Assembly (NCBI GenBank): GCA_005776395.1 | Contig: SXPJ01000062.1 | Location: 1 to 41,916, forward strand | DNA: 41,916 nt | Source of the DNA: Bdellovibrionales bacterium | Lineage (GTDB): Bacteria > Bdellovibrionota > FAC87 > UBA2466 | Reading direction: 5' to 3' | Shown here: positions 1 to 8,949 of the stretch, piece after piece | Layout of the letters: each line of letters starts with the position of its first letter | Position numbering within the stretch: position 1 is the first letter of the stretch | Position numbers and translations under genes: made by a program | The notes under the pieces: generated by a model | The model's input: only the letters and a program-made list of their open reading frames with translations | Database searches by the model: none | What the model was told of the DNA's origin: nothing

Positions 1-140
1 ACTTTATCATTATTATAATTATTCTGTCCTAAGAGAGTTTCACGCATTGAAACCCTATGCATTGTCGAAAAAAAGTCATTGCGACATTGATTTCGTCGTA
101 ACTTTTGTATAAAAGTTGTTACGGAATCAGTTGTCGTGAC

Positions 141-182
141 GACTCCTGTGAATAAAAACTAGAAAGTTTGTTCAAAGGAGTC
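141..182 (+). promoter_or_regulatory. Hairpin upstream of 5S rRNA, possible rRNA processing stem
   Basis: Bases 141-152 pair with 171-182 (11 of 12 positions; arms GACTCCT and AGGAGTC are perfect). An inner stem AAACT/AGTTT lies at 156-160 and 165-169. The hairpin ends about 5 bases before the 5S gene, where precursor-processing stems are often found; the processing role is inferred. The rest of 1-140 shows no gene and no recognisable 23S 3' end, only an AT-rich palindrome around 110-120. Confidence 0.4.
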
Positions 183-186
183 GGTT

Positions 187-303
187 TGGGGTGTCTATAG
201 AGAGCGGGAAGCACCTGTTCCCATTTCGAACACAGAAGTTAAGCCGCTCATCGGCGATGATACTTGGAGGGAAACTTCCTGGGAAAGTAGCACGATGCCC
301 CAT
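187..303 (+). rRNA. rrf: 5S ribosomal RNA
   Basis: The typical 5S core is present: CACCTGTTCCCATTTCGAAC followed by ACAGAAGTTAAGC. The ends GGGGTGTC (188-195) and GATGCCCC (294-301) can form the terminal helix, and the length of about 116 bases fits the family. No 23S end is seen in the 186 bases upstream, so it is either the tail of an rRNA operon with a long spacer or a separately placed 5S gene. Exact ends are good to a few bases. Confidence 0.95.
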
Positions 304-312
304 TTAAAATTT

Positions 313-349
313 ACCCAGATAGCTAGAAAATAGCTATCTGGGTTTTTTT
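313..349 (+). terminator. Rho-independent terminator of the 5S gene
   Basis: A perfect 13-bp stem (ACCCAGATAGCTA at 313-325 and its complement at 331-343) encloses a GAAAA loop and is followed by a T run to 349. It lies 10 bases after the 5S 3' end. Confidence 0.93.
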
Positions 350-368
350 GTTATATTCCTATATTTCA

Positions 369-1118
369 ATGGAAAAACCATCCAATCAATCTCACTCAAC
401 GGATTCAGATAATTTACCTGCCCATCAAGCACAAAAGGACATCTTAAAAGCTATTTTTTATTGTTTGTTGGTTGTTATTGTTACTCGCTCTTTTATTGTT
501 GAGCCTTTTCGAATTCCTTCTAGCAGTATGCTTCCGACTTTAAGAGTCGGAGATCATATTTTTGTTTCAAAATTTTCTTATGGGTTTTCCATCCCATTTA
601 CGAAATTTGAATTACTTTCATTAAATCACCCCAAGAGAGGAGATGTTATTGTATTTCTTTGGCCTCGAGATGAGTCTCTTCACTATGTAAAAAGAGTTGT
701 TGGAATTCCTGGAGACAAAATTCAAATTAAAGGAAAAGATATTTGGATAAATGATAAGTTGATAGCGAAAGAATTAATAACTTCTGAGGCTGCTCGAAAA
801 AAAAATACAGATGAAGAAGTAGATAACAGTCAGTATTTTAATGAAAAATTAGATTCCGTTTCTCATATTATTCGACATTCTTCTATTGCAGTTATGGGGC
901 ATGAGGGTAGAGACTTACTGGAGACCATTCCGCCTAATCAATATTTTGTGATGGGAGATAACCGAGATGATTCTTCCGATAGCAGAAGCTGGGGGTTTGT
1001 GCCTAGCCAGAACATTAAAGGAAAAGCTAAATTAGTTTGGTTATCCTTGGACCAAGCAGGATCCTGGAATAACTTACGGAAAATAAGATGGGCACGATGT
1101 GCTCAAATTATTAAATAA
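369..1118 (+). CDS. lepB: Signal peptidase I
   Basis: Inner-membrane serine protease that removes signal peptides from Sec/Tat-exported proteins. The chosen ATG start gives 249 residues. A TTG start at 348 would lie inside the T run of the 5S terminator and is less likely. A single N-terminal membrane segment (about residues 23-41) precedes the catalytic block IPSSSMLPTL, in which the Ser before Met (about residue 53) is the nucleophile. The Lys of YVKRVVGIPGD (about 108) is the general base, and GDNRDDSSDSRSWG is the conserved C-terminal box. No clear Shine-Dalgarno sequence is visible. The gene converges with the sugar kinase, with six bases between the stops. In this setting it would serve the many exported proteins of the window, including the Glt-like and T2SS parts. 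Confidence 0.96.
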   Translation: MEKPSNQSHSTDSDNLPAHQAQKDILKAIFYCLLVVIVTRSFIVEPFRIPSSSMLPTLRVGDHIFVSKFSYGFSIPFTKFELLSLNHPKRGDVIVFLWPRDESLHYVKRVVGIPGDKIQIKGKDIWINDKLIAKELITSEAARKKNTDEEVDNSQYFNEKLDSVSHIIRHSSIAVMGHEGRDLLETIPPNQYFVMGDNRDDSSDSRSWGFVPSQNIKGKAKLVWLSLDQAGSWNNLRKIRWARCAQIIK

Positions 1119-1124
1119 AGACTG

Positions 1125-2027
1125 TCAGGCTTGCTCTTCTATATTGAGAAGAGCAGCACCTACAGCACCACTATTGTTATCAAAATCGGTAAACTCAATT
1201 TTTAAGTGCTCTGCTATAGCTGGGAATACTCGGTTTTTTACAGCATCTCTGATCTCTTCGATATAAGGTAATAAGCCTTGACTTACCGCTCCACCCAATA
1301 AAATTAAGTCGGGATCGAAAACATTAGCGAGACTCGCCAGGCCTATTTTTAAATGGTGTAAAAATTCAAATACTAGTTTTTTGCATTCTGAATCGGTTTC
1401 CGATTGAGTAAAAATTTCTTTGCATGAAAGATTAGGAAGTTTTGTCTTTAAAGCACTGGCGGAACAGTAGCGCTCAAAACATCCTAGATTTCCGCAGGGG
1501 CATTGAATTCCATTCGAATTAATCGAAAAATGTCCAAGCTCTCCTCCAGTTCCAGTGGAGCCTCGATAAAGTTTCTTCTGTATAATCAGTCCACCACCAA
1601 TACCGGTTCCTAAAGTAAGTAGAACTAAGTTACTCAGCCCCCTTCCCTTTCCCAATGTCCACTCGGCTAAAGTTGCGCAGTTAGCATCATTATCTACTTT
1701 GACTGGAATCTTTATCTTCTCTTCAACCCATTGCTTAAGATTTACTTGAGTCCAGTCTGCAAAATTGGGGGAGTTTCTAACTATTCCCTTCTCTGAATCT
1801 ACTGAACCAGCGCACCCGATACCTATAAAATCTAACTGGTGTCCCTTGTGGAATATCTCTTGAAGCATTTTGAATATAGATTCTCTCACCGCCTCGAGAC
1901 CTAAGTTAGCATTGGATGGGGCTACCCACTCATCTAAAATAGAAAGAGAACTATTCAAAACTACGGCCTTGATTTGCGTTCCACCAATATCAAGCCCACA
2001 TCTTTTTGTGTTTGTTCTAGGTGTCAT
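1125..2027 (-). CDS. ROK-family sugar kinase (glucokinase-like)
   Basis: A 300-residue cytoplasmic kinase of the ROK family, which phosphorylates glucose or N-acetylhexosamines with ATP. The N-terminal phosphate loop GLDIGGTQIKAVVL is clear. The family signature is present: ELGHFSINSNG followed by CPCGNLGCFERY, whose cysteines with the His bind zinc. A second nucleotide-binding stretch reads LLTLGTGIGGGLI. The catalytic Asp lies in VDNDANC. The C-terminal LILLGGAVSQ motif is also typical. It diverges from the ABC transporter gene with 52 bases between starts and converges with lepB. The sugar specificity cannot be read from sequence; glucokinase or N-acetylglucosamine/mannosamine kinase are all possible. 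Confidence 0.9.
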   Translation of the reverse strand: MTPRTNTKRCGLDIGGTQIKAVVLNSSLSILDEWVAPSNANLGLEAVRESIFKMLQEIFHKGHQLDFIGIGCAGSVDSEKGIVRNSPNFADWTQVNLKQWVEEKIKIPVKVDNDANCATLAEWTLGKGRGLSNLVLLTLGTGIGGGLIIQKKLYRGSTGTGGELGHFSINSNGIQCPCGNLGCFERYCSASALKTKLPNLSCKEIFTQSETDSECKKLVFEFLHHLKIGLASLANVFDPDLILLGGAVSQGLLPYIEEIRDAVKNRVFPAIAEHLKIEFTDFDNNSGAVGAALLNIEEQA

Positions 2028-2079
2028 TACAAACTTGATATATCCTTATTCATCTGAAGAAGAAAGAGCTTCAAAAACG

Positions 2080-2805
2080 ATGACAAACAACGATTTTGAA
2101 TCTGTTTTTAAGTTAAAAAATGTCAGTATAGCCTATGGGTTTTCCAAGGCTATCGATTCAGTTTCATTCGAACTGAAGAAAGGCCAGGCCCTAGGTTTAA
2201 TTGGAGCCAATGGAGCTGGTAAAACAACCTCAATTAAGGCCCTATTAGGTATGCTTCGGGTAAAAAGTGGGGAGGTCTCTATTTTAGGGTCATCTAAGTG
2301 TAATCCCCAGGTTTTAAGAAAATTAGGGTTTGCCCCAGAAGAGGCTAGTCCTCCCGAGTACTTGACTGCAAAAGAGTATCTACAGTTTTTAGCCAAGTTT
2401 AAAAAACAAGATACACTCAGTAGCCATCAACAGATCGAAGAATTTCTAAGTTGGTTTGAGCTAGATCCTAACAAACTTATTAGAAAGTATTCAAAGGGAA
2501 TGAGGCGAAGGCTTATTTTAGCTCAGGCCTTTTTAGGAAAACCCGAGCTTATTATTTTAGACGAACCTTTGAATGGTCTGGATCCCTTAATGATTCAAAA
2601 GCTACGAGACAAATTGAAAGCTTACCGTTCTCAAGGAACCAGTATTCTATATAGCTCACATATACTTTCAGAATTAGAAAATACCTGTACCGATGTTGTG
2701 ATGATGCATCGAGGATCAGTAATTATGAGTGATTCGGTGGATAACCTTGTCCGTCAGTTTGGAAGTGTTGAAAAGGCATTTGCTACCAAAGTGGGAGGAA
2801 CTTAG
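2080..2805 (+). CDS. ABC transporter ATP-binding protein
   Basis: A 241-residue ATPase subunit of an ABC-2 type exporter, energising the membrane protein encoded just downstream. Walker A is GANGAGKT (residues 42-49), the signature is the variant YSKGM (137-141), Walker B with the catalytic Glu is LIILDEP (157-163), and the switch His sits in YSSHIL (about 194). The frame is open back to 1870, but that stretch lies inside the divergent kinase gene, so the ATG at 2080 beginning MTNNDFES is preferred. The YSKGM form and overall size resemble CcmA/NatA-type ATPases. The substrate is unknown. Confidence 0.93.
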   Translation: MTNNDFESVFKLKNVSIAYGFSKAIDSVSFELKKGQALGLIGANGAGKTTSIKALLGMLRVKSGEVSILGSSKCNPQVLRKLGFAPEEASPPEYLTAKEYLQFLAKFKKQDTLSSHQQIEEFLSWFELDPNKLIRKYSKGMRRRLILAQAFLGKPELIILDEPLNGLDPLMIQKLRDKLKAYRSQGTSILYSSHILSELENTCTDVVMMHRGSVIMSDSVDNLVRQFGSVEKAFATKVGGT

Positions 2806-2807
2806 TC

Positions 2808-3617
2808 GTGTGGGCCTTATTTCAAGAAAACTGCAGATATGTTTTTCGCTCTCGCATGGTCATTATGATTCTTGTTTTTTCAACGTTGGTTCATTATTCG
2901 GGACTTAAACTCTTAAATCATTTGACCCTTTCTATTCAAAATGTGGTTTCGGTGGTGGGGCCCAATGAGGCGATCTACGCAGCACACTTTCTTCAGCTTT
3001 TTACATCTTTGAGTATTGCAGCTGTTTTTGGTATTTGGATGGCTCCGTATGCTCATCGAGGCGAGCGTAGTTTATTGACCCATGTTCTTCCTCTCTCAAA
3101 AGTAAAGTTTTCCTTTTGCTACGTCCTTTGTTGTGTAGTTCTACTACTTATTAATGAATTGGTTTTGTTGGGAAGTTTTGGAGTAGTGTTTGGTTTCTCA
3201 TCCTTAGCGAAAGGATCTTTTTCCTTGATATTGGCTGTGAAGACATTTGCTTTCCAAACCCTGTGTCTTGAAGTTCTGATGTTAGCCTTAGCTCTAAGTT
3301 CTTTGATTCTTGGACAGGTTACGACTGTCTTTTTAGGTGGAAGCTCACTTTTTATTATGCAGGTATTGGGGACTTTTGCTCGGTTTTTTAAACAGGGGCC
3401 AGAATTTTCTCTCCTATCACCGAAAGGACTTTTGGTCTTTATTTATCACAAGCTTCCTCCTGTAGGAGATTTTATCTTCGATTTTATGGGAGTTATGAAG
3501 AACGGAATAGTTCCTGTTGAACATTTGATTCTTTGGATGTTTTGGTTTATCGCTTTTAATCTACTATTTTGGTTTAAAGTTAGATATCCAATTCAAGCTA
3601 GAAGTACCGAAGCTTAA
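2808..3617 (+). CDS. ABC transporter permease (ABC-2 type, inferred)
   Basis: A 269-residue polytopic membrane protein starting with GTG two bases after the ATPase stop; GGGAGG at about 2793 is a good ribosome binding site. Roughly six hydrophobic segments are visible, around residues 14-34, 57-75, 95-125, 133-160, 165-190 and 240-258. Short polar loops such as YAHRGERSLLTHVLPLS lie between them. This topology and the pairing with a CcmA-like ATPase fit an ABC-2 permease, but no substrate-specific motif is seen. It converges with gspN, leaving a 33-base gap without a clear terminator. Confidence 0.8.
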   Translation: MWALFQENCRYVFRSRMVIMILVFSTLVHYSGLKLLNHLTLSIQNVVSVVGPNEAIYAAHFLQLFTSLSIAAVFGIWMAPYAHRGERSLLTHVLPLSKVKFSFCYVLCCVVLLLINELVLLGSFGVVFGFSSLAKGSFSLILAVKTFAFQTLCLEVLMLALALSSLILGQVTTVFLGGSSLFIMQVLGTFARFFKQGPEFSLLSPKGLLVFIYHKLPPVGDFIFDFMGVMKNGIVPVEHLILWMFWFIAFNLLFWFKVRYPIQARSTEA

Positions 3618-3650
3618 ATATCGTGATAAGCAGGGTTTAAAAAAGCATTA

Positions 3651-4574
3651 CTAGTCCATTTTTTTGCACGGATAAAGCGGAGAATTGATAAAGTCCTGAA
3701 TTGTTCCATTACATTTTAAAGAATATTCCCCTGGGGCTATTTGGAACCCTGTGAGAGCGCTTTTGAAGGTGGCAGCTTCTGGATTGTCTAATATTCTTTG
3801 CGAAAGCTTAAGAGTTAGGCCGATATTAAGGGCTGATAGTTCAATTTTTTTTTCCAGTTTAAAGTCCCCATTTAGGATTCCTTTTAAGTCCGAATTGGGG
3901 TCTTCTCCAAATTTAAATTGAGCAACTTCTAGCACACCATTTTTCATGTTTAGAGTTCCATTTAGCTTACCTATTTTCATGGTTGGAATAATAATAGTTA
4001 ATCCGCCTAGTTCCGGAGGGCTAATAGTTTGTTGGATTAGAAGTAAATCTTTAATGCTAATTTTGAAATAGCCAGAAGATTTAATCACTTCTGTTTCATT
4101 AAAAATAATATCTGAAGAAATATTCAGTAGTCCTTTTAGAGGTGGATTTCCATTTCTTGTACCGATTTGTTCCAGGTTAACCTGGGTTGCATTTAGATGA
4201 AAAGCGATTGAATTCTGACCTTTTCCAATCTTTGTATAAATATCCCCACCCTTTTTTAGTTCGGAAATTTTTACCGATCCACCTGGTAAAGGGGGAAAGA
4301 GTCCTGAGAGGGCTAGCTTAAGCGTAACATTTTGACTCCAAAGATCAATTTCTTGATCTCCAATAGGCAGTGTCACATTTACATTTTCCATTCGAACCCC
4401 TGGCATTCCGAAAAGAGAGAAATGCATTGAATCTGAAACTAAAAGAACTCCACTAGATTTGAAAACCCGATCAAAAATATAACCTCTAAGATTATTAATT
4501 GGAAAAAGTACGAAAAGGGCAACAAGGAAGAGAGCTGTAAATCCTAATATTTTTAATTTAATTCCACTTTTCAT
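3651..4574 (-). CDS. gspN: Type II secretion system protein GspN
   Basis: Last gene of the type II secretion operon, 307 residues. It has an N-terminal membrane anchor (about residues 8-27) followed by a periplasmic beta-rich domain with repeated DLKGILNGDFKLEK-like segments, as in GspN/AsmA-related proteins. GspN is an optional T2SS component found mainly in deltaproteobacteria-like groups and some gammaproteobacteria; its role is poorly defined. It starts three bases after the gspM stop, which supports co-transcription. The assignment rests on position, topology and general resemblance rather than on a diagnostic residue. Confidence 0.82.
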   Translation of the reverse strand: MKSGIKLKILGFTALFLVALFVLFPINNLRGYIFDRVFKSSGVLLVSDSMHFSLFGMPGVRMENVNVTLPIGDQEIDLWSQNVTLKLALSGLFPPLPGGSVKISELKKGGDIYTKIGKGQNSIAFHLNATQVNLEQIGTRNGNPPLKGLLNISSDIIFNETEVIKSSGYFKISIKDLLLIQQTISPPELGGLTIIIPTMKIGKLNGTLNMKNGVLEVAQFKFGEDPNSDLKGILNGDFKLEKKIELSALNIGLTLKLSQRILDNPEAATFKSALTGFQIAPGEYSLKCNGTIQDFINSPLYPCKKMD

Positions 4575-4577
4575 TTC

Positions 4578-5228
4578 CTAGCCCTCATCACCTTCAAACA
4601 AGTAAGCCATTATGGTAAGATCTACATTAAGATAACCACGAAGTTTGTCATCGTTTAAAATTTTAATGGATGAAATTAAAAGATTATAATTCCCATACTC
4701 CACGGCCTTTAAATAGTTGGTTAGTTGAGGCAGGGTAATTCTTTGGATAGTGATATTGCTTTCTTTGATTTTAAACTCTTTCTTTTTAGAGTCAGAGCCC
4801 CCTACTCCAGCCTCACCCCGTTCTTCAACTTGAATCATACGAGGAGAAATTCCGGCACCGGCAGCCGTTTGTAGGAGAACCTGTTTTAGTTGTCCTGGGG
4901 CTGAAAGTTGAGAGTTTCTGGATAACGACATGAGATCTTCGCTTCGGTCTCTTCGATATTTTTGATACTGAAGTATCATGTTGTTCATCGTATAAATGTC
5001 TTGAGTTTGGGTGCTAGTGTTCCAAAGTGACCAGTAGGAGAAAATAAGAAATATCACAATGGTTCCTACTGAGCCGCCCAAAGTCCAGAACACAACTTGT
5101 TTCTGCTTTTTGGGAGGTAGACTTGCGAATCTATCGTAGGTCATCCCTGCATATTTATTTTGATAAATGATAGCTAGTCCTGGAGCCTTATCGTTTATCC
5201 AAGATTTTATTTTGTTTGTTTCTTCCAT
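4578..5228 (-). CDS. gspM: Type II secretion system protein GspM
   Basis: A 216-residue bitopic inner-membrane protein. The cytoplasmic N-terminus contains PGLAIIYQNKYAGMTYDRF, one membrane segment lies at about residues 46-66 (TLGGSVGTIVIFLIFSYW), and a periplasmic ferredoxin-like domain follows. GspM partners GspL and recruits it to the inner-membrane platform of the secretin complex. The gene starts four bases after the gspL stop. Primary sequence conservation in this family is low, so order and topology carry most of the evidence. Confidence 0.85.
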   Translation of the reverse strand: MEETNKIKSWINDKAPGLAIIYQNKYAGMTYDRFASLPPKKQKQVVFWTLGGSVGTIVIFLIFSYWSLWNTSTQTQDIYTMNNMILQYQKYRRDRSEDLMSLSRNSQLSAPGQLKQVLLQTAAGAGISPRMIQVEERGEAGVGGSDSKKKEFKIKESNITIQRITLPQLTNYLKAVEYGNYNLLISSIKILNDDKLRGYLNVDLTIMAYLFEGDEG

Positions 5229-5231
5229 AAG

Positions 5232-6821
5232 TTATCTCCCTAGTACTTTGGCTCTATAAGTGAATCTCTGCCCTTCAAGAGTAACCCCTAGGTCATTTAG
5301 CAAGGGTAACTTTTTGAGATTCTCGGTAACGGAGTTTATATCACCATCATACAGAACTCCTTCGAGAGTTAGATTTCTATCGGTAATCTCAAGTTTATTG
5401 ACATCAACTTTAACTGTTGGAGGAAAACTATTTGTAATTTTTTTAATTGAAGAGATTATTGACTCTCTAGATTTTGAGAGCATTTTTAGTTTCTGATCCA
5501 TTTCCTTGTTCTTTTGTTCGATATATTTTTTTAGCTCATCTGGGTTCGAGGTCAGCGTGTTTTTTAGTGTTTTTGGAGCGTTTCTAAAAGTATCTTGAAA
5601 CACTTTCTTGAGTTCTTCATTGGCCTTTTGGCTTTCTTGATTAGCAAAATAGGAGCTTGCAGTAACATGGATTAATAAAATGATAACGAGGGTTAAAGTA
5701 TATTGGGCAAGTTTAATTACATTGGGATTTTTAATTATCGTAAAAATTTCAGCTAAGGATGTTTGCTTTCCAAAGCTATTTTTTCGAAAATTAAAAAGAA
5801 GCGGTGATTTTCTTGAAAAAACATTTCCTCTTCCCCAGGGTTCGGAAAATCTTTGGGATTCAGGGGTTTTAAGTTCTTCTTTGAGCTCGAAAATCGAAGT
5901 TGGGGAGAAAATCGAACAGGGGACATTTCCAAACTGTTTACCTAGGAATTCAGAAATTCCTTTCATTAGGCTTGATCCGCCCGCAAGCTGAATAGAAGTA
6001 ATTGATTGCTTATTGGTGTTACGGTACGTGATAAGACTGTGATTAATCTCGGTGATTAAGAGTCCTAAGGCCTGATAAGTTGCTCCTATCATTTCGGATT
6101 TAAGGGATGAGGAATTTGGGTTGGTTAGGTCAAGTTGATGTTTTTCCTCTTGTGCTTGCTCCAAAGGGGCTCCGGTTGAGAGAGCAATATTTTTAGTTAT
6201 TGCGAGTCCACCCCAGTTAAAACTTCGAAAGGCCTCGAGTCTTCCTTCATTGATTATAGAAATTGTGGTTTTGGTGTGGCCGAGATCGATTAGAAGAACA
6301 GGCCCTGGAATTTGAGAGTTTTCTTTTGAAATAGATGAACCATAGAGGTTAATAAGGCCCATTCCGTCAAAGGTAAGCCAATCGGGGTTGAGACCGATGG
6401 TTTTTAGATATTCTAAATGGCTAGTAATGAATCGATTGGGTGCAATGGCTGCAAAGACTAGGCTTGAGTCTTTTAACGGATATATTTGATGTTCAATAAC
6501 AGTATCATTTAGCTTGAATGGAAGAGTATCTTCCAATTCGAATTGGTACATCTGTTCCACTTTTTTTCTTTGTTTTACTGGGAGGTTAAGAAATCGCATC
6601 GAAACATTCGGAGCAGGTAATGCGCAGACGATCTTCTCAGGATGGCTAGGAAGTTTGGCTAAAATCTGGGTAATGGCCTCTTTATAGAGCTCTGTGGGAT
6701 CATCAAGCTTTAATGGAAGTCGAGCTTCATGGAAGTCTAAAATATCGAATCTTCGAAATCTAGATTCCATTTCAACGGCTTTTACACTCCAGCTTCCAAG
6801 TTCCATTGCTAATATTCTCAT
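5232..6821 (-). CDS. gspL: Type II secretion system protein GspL (PilM-like actin fold)
   Basis: Inner-membrane platform protein that couples the GspE ATPase to the secretion apparatus. The cytoplasmic part (about residues 1-310) is an actin-like/PilM domain: MRILAMELGSWSVKAVEME at the start, VLLIDLGHTKTTISII in the middle and IQLAGGSSLMKGISEFL near its end. A membrane segment (about 370-390) leads to a periplasmic coiled coil and a ferredoxin-like domain. The ATG at 6821 is chosen because AGAGGA lies just upstream; a TTG at 6848 would overlap gspK and adds nine unconserved residues. Length with this start is 529 residues. It lies 11 bases after gspK and four bases before gspM. Confidence 0.9.
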   Translation of the reverse strand: MRILAMELGSWSVKAVEMESRFRRFDILDFHEARLPLKLDDPTELYKEAITQILAKLPSHPEKIVCALPAPNVSMRFLNLPVKQRKKVEQMYQFELEDTLPFKLNDTVIEHQIYPLKDSSLVFAAIAPNRFITSHLEYLKTIGLNPDWLTFDGMGLINLYGSSISKENSQIPGPVLLIDLGHTKTTISIINEGRLEAFRSFNWGGLAITKNIALSTGAPLEQAQEEKHQLDLTNPNSSSLKSEMIGATYQALGLLITEINHSLITYRNTNKQSITSIQLAGGSSLMKGISEFLGKQFGNVPCSIFSPTSIFELKEELKTPESQRFSEPWGRGNVFSRKSPLLFNFRKNSFGKQTSLAEIFTIIKNPNVIKLAQYTLTLVIILLIHVTASSYFANQESQKANEELKKVFQDTFRNAPKTLKNTLTSNPDELKKYIEQKNKEMDQKLKMLSKSRESIISSIKKITNSFPPTVKVDVNKLEITDRNLTLEGVLYDGDINSVTENLKKLPLLNDLGVTLEGQRFTYRAKVLGR

Positions 6822-6832
6822 GGCTTCCTCTT

Positions 6833-8248
6833 TTAGGTTTCGATCCAATAAAGTATTTTTAAGGCATTGGGTTCTTTAGGCTTTCCGTCTGTTCCTGCAG
6901 TTATAAATCTTTTTGCACCTTCGTACCCCGTGATCTCACATCCAAAAGTTCCATTTTGTTGACCCCATATTCCAGGGACTAGTGTACACGAAGCTTCATC
7001 CACGGGTTTCTCGTTGCATTTGAGGGTATTGAAGTTCCAAAAGTAATTCACATCTTGTTCACATTCTTGTTGAGAAGCTACATTTTTAGTTGCAGCGGGA
7101 CCCCCAGCCGTAGTTAGGGCTACGGCTATTTTTGTTTTTTTCTGAATCACAGATTTACTCTTGGGAATTATCCCGAAAGATTCGATTACGAAGCTGTAGC
7201 TATTAACAGTGAAAGGATAATCTTTCTCTTCTCGATAGAGATCTCTAAATCCATTCCTTCCGAGAGTTTTAGTCACGAAATCCACAAAACTTTTCTCGCT
7301 AGCCCAATTCCCAATTTTATTTTTTTCCTCAGTAATTTTATTGAGATCATCTTGAGTGAATTCTGGATAAATAGCTTTAAGCATGTTTTTGTTTGCGTCA
7401 TTGAGATTAATTTTTCCATCGTAGGAGTATACGGTGATATAAGGTTTTAATTTTTGAAAAAGATTATCCTCAACTGTTCTCACCAGTTTGAGCTCATCTA
7501 ATGTAAAAAAACGCCCCCGCTTAGCCTTATAAGGGGGTTTTTGTTGCTCATAATAGGCATTTTTATTTCGATTTCCAAAAGCAACATTTTCTGGATTCAC
7601 CCAGTCCATGATATCGTAAACAACCTCTTCAGCCCTTATATTCCCGAACTCCTCGACAGGATTGTCTGAATTAGTAATGATTTCATTGATCGCGTTATAA
7701 AGAAGTCTGGCAACATACTCGTATATCCCCCCTTTTGGAGGGTCGATACTAGTAAAATTTATGGCATTAGTCTCTCCTCGTTTATCTTTGGGAACAATTA
7801 GATAGTTAAGGTTTATTTTTGAGGATTCATTGGTAATGATTTGACTAAATTGACCTATGCTTATTTTTGATTCCTCAACTGCTTTTTCAGCGGTGTCTTG
7901 GTCTGCTTTAGCCATTTTTTTTATCGTTGATGTAGCTGGGGGAAACGGGGGTAGTGGAAGACTCCAAATCGCTGAAATTTTCTGTTTTATTAGTTCGTTG
8001 GTCGATAGTTTTTTATTTGCTTTCAAAAAGAGAACAATTCGAAGAAGTCCGAATCTTGCTCCTGACTTAGCAAGATAATGAGCTTGAAGTTGATTGAGTT
8101 CGCTGTAGGCAAGCTTTCTCTCGATTGCTACGCTGTACTGAAATTCGATGGTCAGGAGACTCATAATTAAAATTGACACTAAGACGGTAAGTAGAGCTAC
8201 ACCACTCTTGTTGTGAAGTTTTTTAGGGGTAGATAATCTTTGTTTCAT
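6833..8248 (-). CDS. gspK: Type II secretion minor pseudopilin GspK
   Basis: Minor pseudopilin that caps the pseudopilus tip with GspI and GspJ. The N-terminus has a basic leader and a hydrophobic helix beginning KSGVALLTVLVSILIMSLL, and the globular part has the GspK motifs DIMDWVNPE and KINLNDANKNML. Its 471 residues are long for the family (usually about 320-350). Extra length includes a C-terminal module with four cysteines in two similar C-x(7-8)-W-x(6-8)-C units at about residues 395-445. The ATG overlaps the gspJ stop by four bases, so translation is probably coupled. Confidence 0.92.
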   Translation of the reverse strand: MKQRLSTPKKLHNKSGVALLTVLVSILIMSLLTIEFQYSVAIERKLAYSELNQLQAHYLAKSGARFGLLRIVLFLKANKKLSTNELIKQKISAIWSLPLPPFPPATSTIKKMAKADQDTAEKAVEESKISIGQFSQIITNESSKINLNYLIVPKDKRGETNAINFTSIDPPKGGIYEYVARLLYNAINEIITNSDNPVEEFGNIRAEEVVYDIMDWVNPENVAFGNRNKNAYYEQQKPPYKAKRGRFFTLDELKLVRTVEDNLFQKLKPYITVYSYDGKINLNDANKNMLKAIYPEFTQDDLNKITEEKNKIGNWASEKSFVDFVTKTLGRNGFRDLYREEKDYPFTVNSYSFVIESFGIIPKSKSVIQKKTKIAVALTTAGGPAATKNVASQQECEQDVNYFWNFNTLKCNEKPVDEASCTLVPGIWGQQNGTFGCEITGYEGAKRFITAGTDGKPKEPNALKILYWIET

Positions 8249-8946
8249 GGTAACTTCACCAGGACTTGTTCGTTATTGGGAAAAGAGATTTTAAATTGGG
8301 TTTCGACAGTTAAAGGTTTCCCTTTCTCACTAGCCACTACAACTTTAATTTTAACAGCGCTTGGAAATTTGTCGCGAAATACTCCGGAATCGGAATTCCA
8401 TGTGTCTTGCCACTTTTGAGTTTTGGGATCGAAGTATTGCAGATCTAATGAGATTACATTTTCAAGAAGGGTGTAAATACTGCCTCCTTCATAGGGATTG
8501 TCATCAATTAACTCGGCTTCACGTTTCAGCAATGTGCTATGTTTGTTCTGGCGTGAGCTTTGTAAAAAGTAGGAAATTTCAGTCTGCTCACTTTCTCTCT
8601 TTCCTAAAAAATAATTGCGATGGGACAGAGAGGTGAAGATAAGTTCCGATTTGCGTCCATCAAAAATCGTATGGGCTACTGAACCATTTTTGTTAAGGGT
8701 TTCTTTTGCATCTTCTCCTAGATCATCATAGAGCACATGAAAAGCCTGTCTTAAATCTGTTTCCATTGCGTTTAATGCAGCTCTTGCATTGGAATAGGCA
8801 TCTACATCTTTGAAGGCCGTATCTTTGGTGTTTCTGATAAGAGTGATCTGTTTTATGGTGGTAAGAGCAATGATGGAGAACAAAGCCATGGATAGTAGAA
8901 CCTCGAGAAGTGTGAATCCTTTTTGAAATATCAGTTGATTTCCCAT
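8245..8946 (-). CDS. gspJ: Type II secretion minor pseudopilin GspJ
   Basis: Minor pseudopilin of the tip complex, 233 residues. The prepilin cleavage motif is KGFTLLEVLLSMALFS, with cleavage expected after Gly10 and the usual Glu at mature position 5. The globular domain matches GspJ in size and includes the NYFLGKRESEQTEISYFL region. The gene lies three bases after gspI and overlaps the start of gspK. The prepilin peptidase needed to process it is not in this window. Confidence 0.92.
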   Translation of the reverse strand: MGNQLIFQKGFTLLEVLLSMALFSIIALTTIKQITLIRNTKDTAFKDVDAYSNARAALNAMETDLRQAFHVLYDDLGEDAKETLNKNGSVAHTIFDGRKSELIFTSLSHRNYFLGKRESEQTEISYFLQSSRQNKHSTLLKREAELIDDNPYEGGSIYTLLENVISLDLQYFDPKTQKWQDTWNSDSGVFRDKFPSAVKIKVVVASEKGKPLTVETQFKISFPNNEQVLVKLP

Positions 8947-8949
8947 TTT

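Noticed and set aside
348-368. TTG start for lepB adding seven residues
   Set aside because: It lies within the T run of the 5S terminator and adds unconserved residues; the ATG at 369 is better.
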